Shown: in pieces, positions 62,307 through 64,000 of the stretch
Layout: each line of letters starts with the position of its first letter
Position numbering within the stretch: position 1 is the stretch's first letter
Assembly: GCA_965649825.1 (NCBI GenBank)
Contig: OZ287695.1
Location: forward strand, 1,364,001 to 1,428,000
Length of the DNA stretch: 64,000 nucleotides
From: Penicillus capitatus
Lineage: Eukaryota; Chlorophyta
Direction: 5' to 3'
Program-made: the position numbers and the translations under genes
Notes under the pieces: model-generated
What the model was told of the DNA's origin: nothing
The model's input: the letters and a program-made list of their open reading frames with translations, nothing else
Databases searched by the model: none

Positions 62307-63938
62307 ATGACTTTCGTGGGCTCTGCGAAATGGACACAACGTCGAGATGGAGCGACGAAGGGCATCTATTTGGGACGCAATCAACGAACGATGCGAACTT
62401 CGACGTCGACGACGCGACGCAGAGGCGTTTGCGTTCAATGCTGTTTTGAACACAGCGGTGTTCGGCCTGGCGTCGCGCGATTGAAGGTGATCGGCGTTGG
62501 AGGCGGAGGCGGTAACGCCGTCAATCGAATGATCTCGAGCGGACTGCAGGTGTGAATGTCGACGGATCTCAATCACGACAGCCCTGCCATTCAGAATGTC
62601 GACTTCTGGGTCGTCAACACAGATTCGCAAGCGATTAAACATTCCCTGGCGGCGCAAAAACTCCAAATTGGGGCAGAGCTGACCAGGGGACTGGGTAGAA
62701 CATCGACATCCTGTGTTGCTTCAATGATGGGCGCTTGTGTCAGGAACGGGTGGAAATCCGCTTATCGGTGAAGAGGCGGGACAGGAGTCGCACGAAGAAC
62801 TGAAAGACATTCTCGCAGATGCGGATATGGTGCGCATACATGTCTGGCTTCATCCGTATTGGAGCGTGTCGTATACATAGGTGTTCATAACGGCAGGTAT
62901 GGGTGGCGGAACGGGTACGGGCGCTGCACCTGTTCTGGCACGGCTCTCTAAAGATATGGGAATCTTGACGGTGGGCGTCGTCACTCTGCCGTTCTCCTTT
63001 GAAGGAAAGAAACGCGCGGTGCAAGCGCATGATGGTGTGGAGACGCTGAGAAAGAACGTCGATACTCTGATCGTCATTCCGAACGATCGGTCTGTCTTTT
63101 CATCACACACCACACAACCTGCAATTGACTGGGTAGGTTGTTCACTGTCGCCAAAGAAGGCACTGCACTGCAAGATGCTTTTCTCATGGCAGACGATGTC
63201 TTACGTCAAGTACATCGAAGCATTCTTGCTGTCGCATAGAGTGACTGTACTGGCACAGGGCGTGCAAGGGATCTCGGATATCATCACCATTCCGGGATTA
63301 GTGAATGTGGATTTTGCAGACGTCTATTCTGTTATGAATAATTCTGGATCGGCGATGCTGGGCGTGGGTGCATCGACTGGCAAGAACAGAGCCAGAGAGG
63401 CAGCTATCGTATGACGATCATGTGTGACCATCCCATCCTCACTCTTTTCTCTTCTAGGCTGCCACCACAGCACCTCTCATCGAGAGTTCCATCGAACAAG
63501 CGACCGGCATTGTTTATAACATCACGGGTGGAAGAGTGAGGACCTGAATGAGGTGACGGTTATCTCTGGAATTGCTGATTTTAGGATATGACACTCAATG
63601 AGGTGAATGAAGTTTCGCTGGTCGTGAAGGAATTGGCAGATCCATCAGCGATTGTGATCTTCGGCGCTGTCGTTGACGAATTGTTGGACGGCGAGATCAA
63701 CGTGACGATCATCGCTACCGGATTCCTTCAAAGCTACGACGATTCCATCGGTCGCGAAAAGGTGAGCCGTTTTCGCGATCGCTCTTCGAAAGACGTCATG
63801 CGAGCGGTCTAACCTGCCTGCCAGGACGCATATGATTCCGTCCTGCGGGAACCAAAGCAGACGCAAAAACGTCCAACACTTCCTCAACTGACCCCTACTC
63901 GAAAACAAACGCCGTACATGGGGCGAAGTCTTTTGTGA
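62307..63938 (+). CDS. ftsZ: FtsZ, plastid division GTPase
   Basis: Tubulin-like GTPase that forms the plastid (or mitochondrial) division ring. The N-terminal 45 residues ([19 protein letters not shown]...) are basic with many Ser/Thr, a probable transit peptide. Then [18 protein letters not shown], a 45-nt intron at 62,550-62,594, [66 protein letters not shown] with the GGGTGTG signature, [86 protein letters not shown] and [10 protein letters not shown]. Around eight short introns. The C-terminus is short and ends PYMGRSLL, without an obvious ARC6-binding tail. Confidence 0.94.
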
Positions 63939-64000
63939 GAATGTTTTTGTGTGGTCGGTTATGGATGTTGATACAATGAGTGATTGGTCTGACACGACAG

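Overview
The window is eukaryotic nuclear DNA from a photosynthetic organism, most likely an alga. Almost every recognisable gene is cut by tiny spliceosomal introns (about 40-70 nt, mostly near 50) that rejoin conserved protein motifs exactly. Several products belong in a plastid: FtsZ, a Y3IP1-like photosystem I assembly factor, an LTD/GDC1-type light-harvesting-protein targeting factor, a plastid-type NAD kinase and a CYP97 carotenoid hydroxylase. Mitochondrial (ATP10, SDHD), ER (cytochrome P450 reductase, nicastrin, GPC acyltransferase) and cytosolic (G6PD, Kae1) genes lie among them. The 50-nt introns and compact spacing recall some unicellular red algae, but I cannot place the organism further.

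Layout. (1) 1-16,140 is gene-dense: CYP97 (-, cut by the window edge), an unrecognised gene (-), a GLTP/ACD11-like lipid transfer protein (+), P450 reductase (-), nicastrin (-), a Dispatched-like sterol-sensing protein (-), NADK2 (+), an ABM-domain protein (-) and an RluA-type pseudouridine synthase (+). (2) 16,140-48,300 is repeat-rich. Two arrays of a 125-bp satellite bracket a block holding a 5'-truncated GH89 gene, a 3'-truncated RCC1 gene and a gag-like reading frame. Beyond them lie minisatellites, a proline-rich gene, two dispersed duplications, a pair of related purine-rich segments and two complete Ty3/gypsy-like LTR retrotransposons (32,704-37,546 on -, 38,745-43,488 on +). Coding-looking minus-strand fragments flank both retrotransposons. 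(3) 48,300-64,000 is again gene-dense: Y3IP1, two paralogous plant-type secretory proteins, GPC acyltransferase, G6PD, ATP10, SDHD, LTD, Kae1/OSGEP, PP2C, CCDC124-like and FtsZ.

The most unusual content is the retrotransposon pair. The two elements differ in orientation, LTR and Gag. Yet both have very short LTRs (156 and 127 bp, each pair apparently identical), place the gag ATG at the LTR/PBS junction so that the primer-binding site is translated, use almost the same PBS, and carry the same canonical -1 slippery heptamer A AAA AAC just before the gag stop. The first element's Gag also carries hydrophobic segments that look membrane-spanning. Other notable points are a 2-bp gap between the nicastrin stop and the P450 reductase ATG on the same strand, a GC-AG intron, and strongly contrasting intron styles between the gene-rich and repeat-rich parts.

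Identifications come from motif recognition by eye; no database search was possible. Gene spans run from start to stop codon and include introns unless stated.
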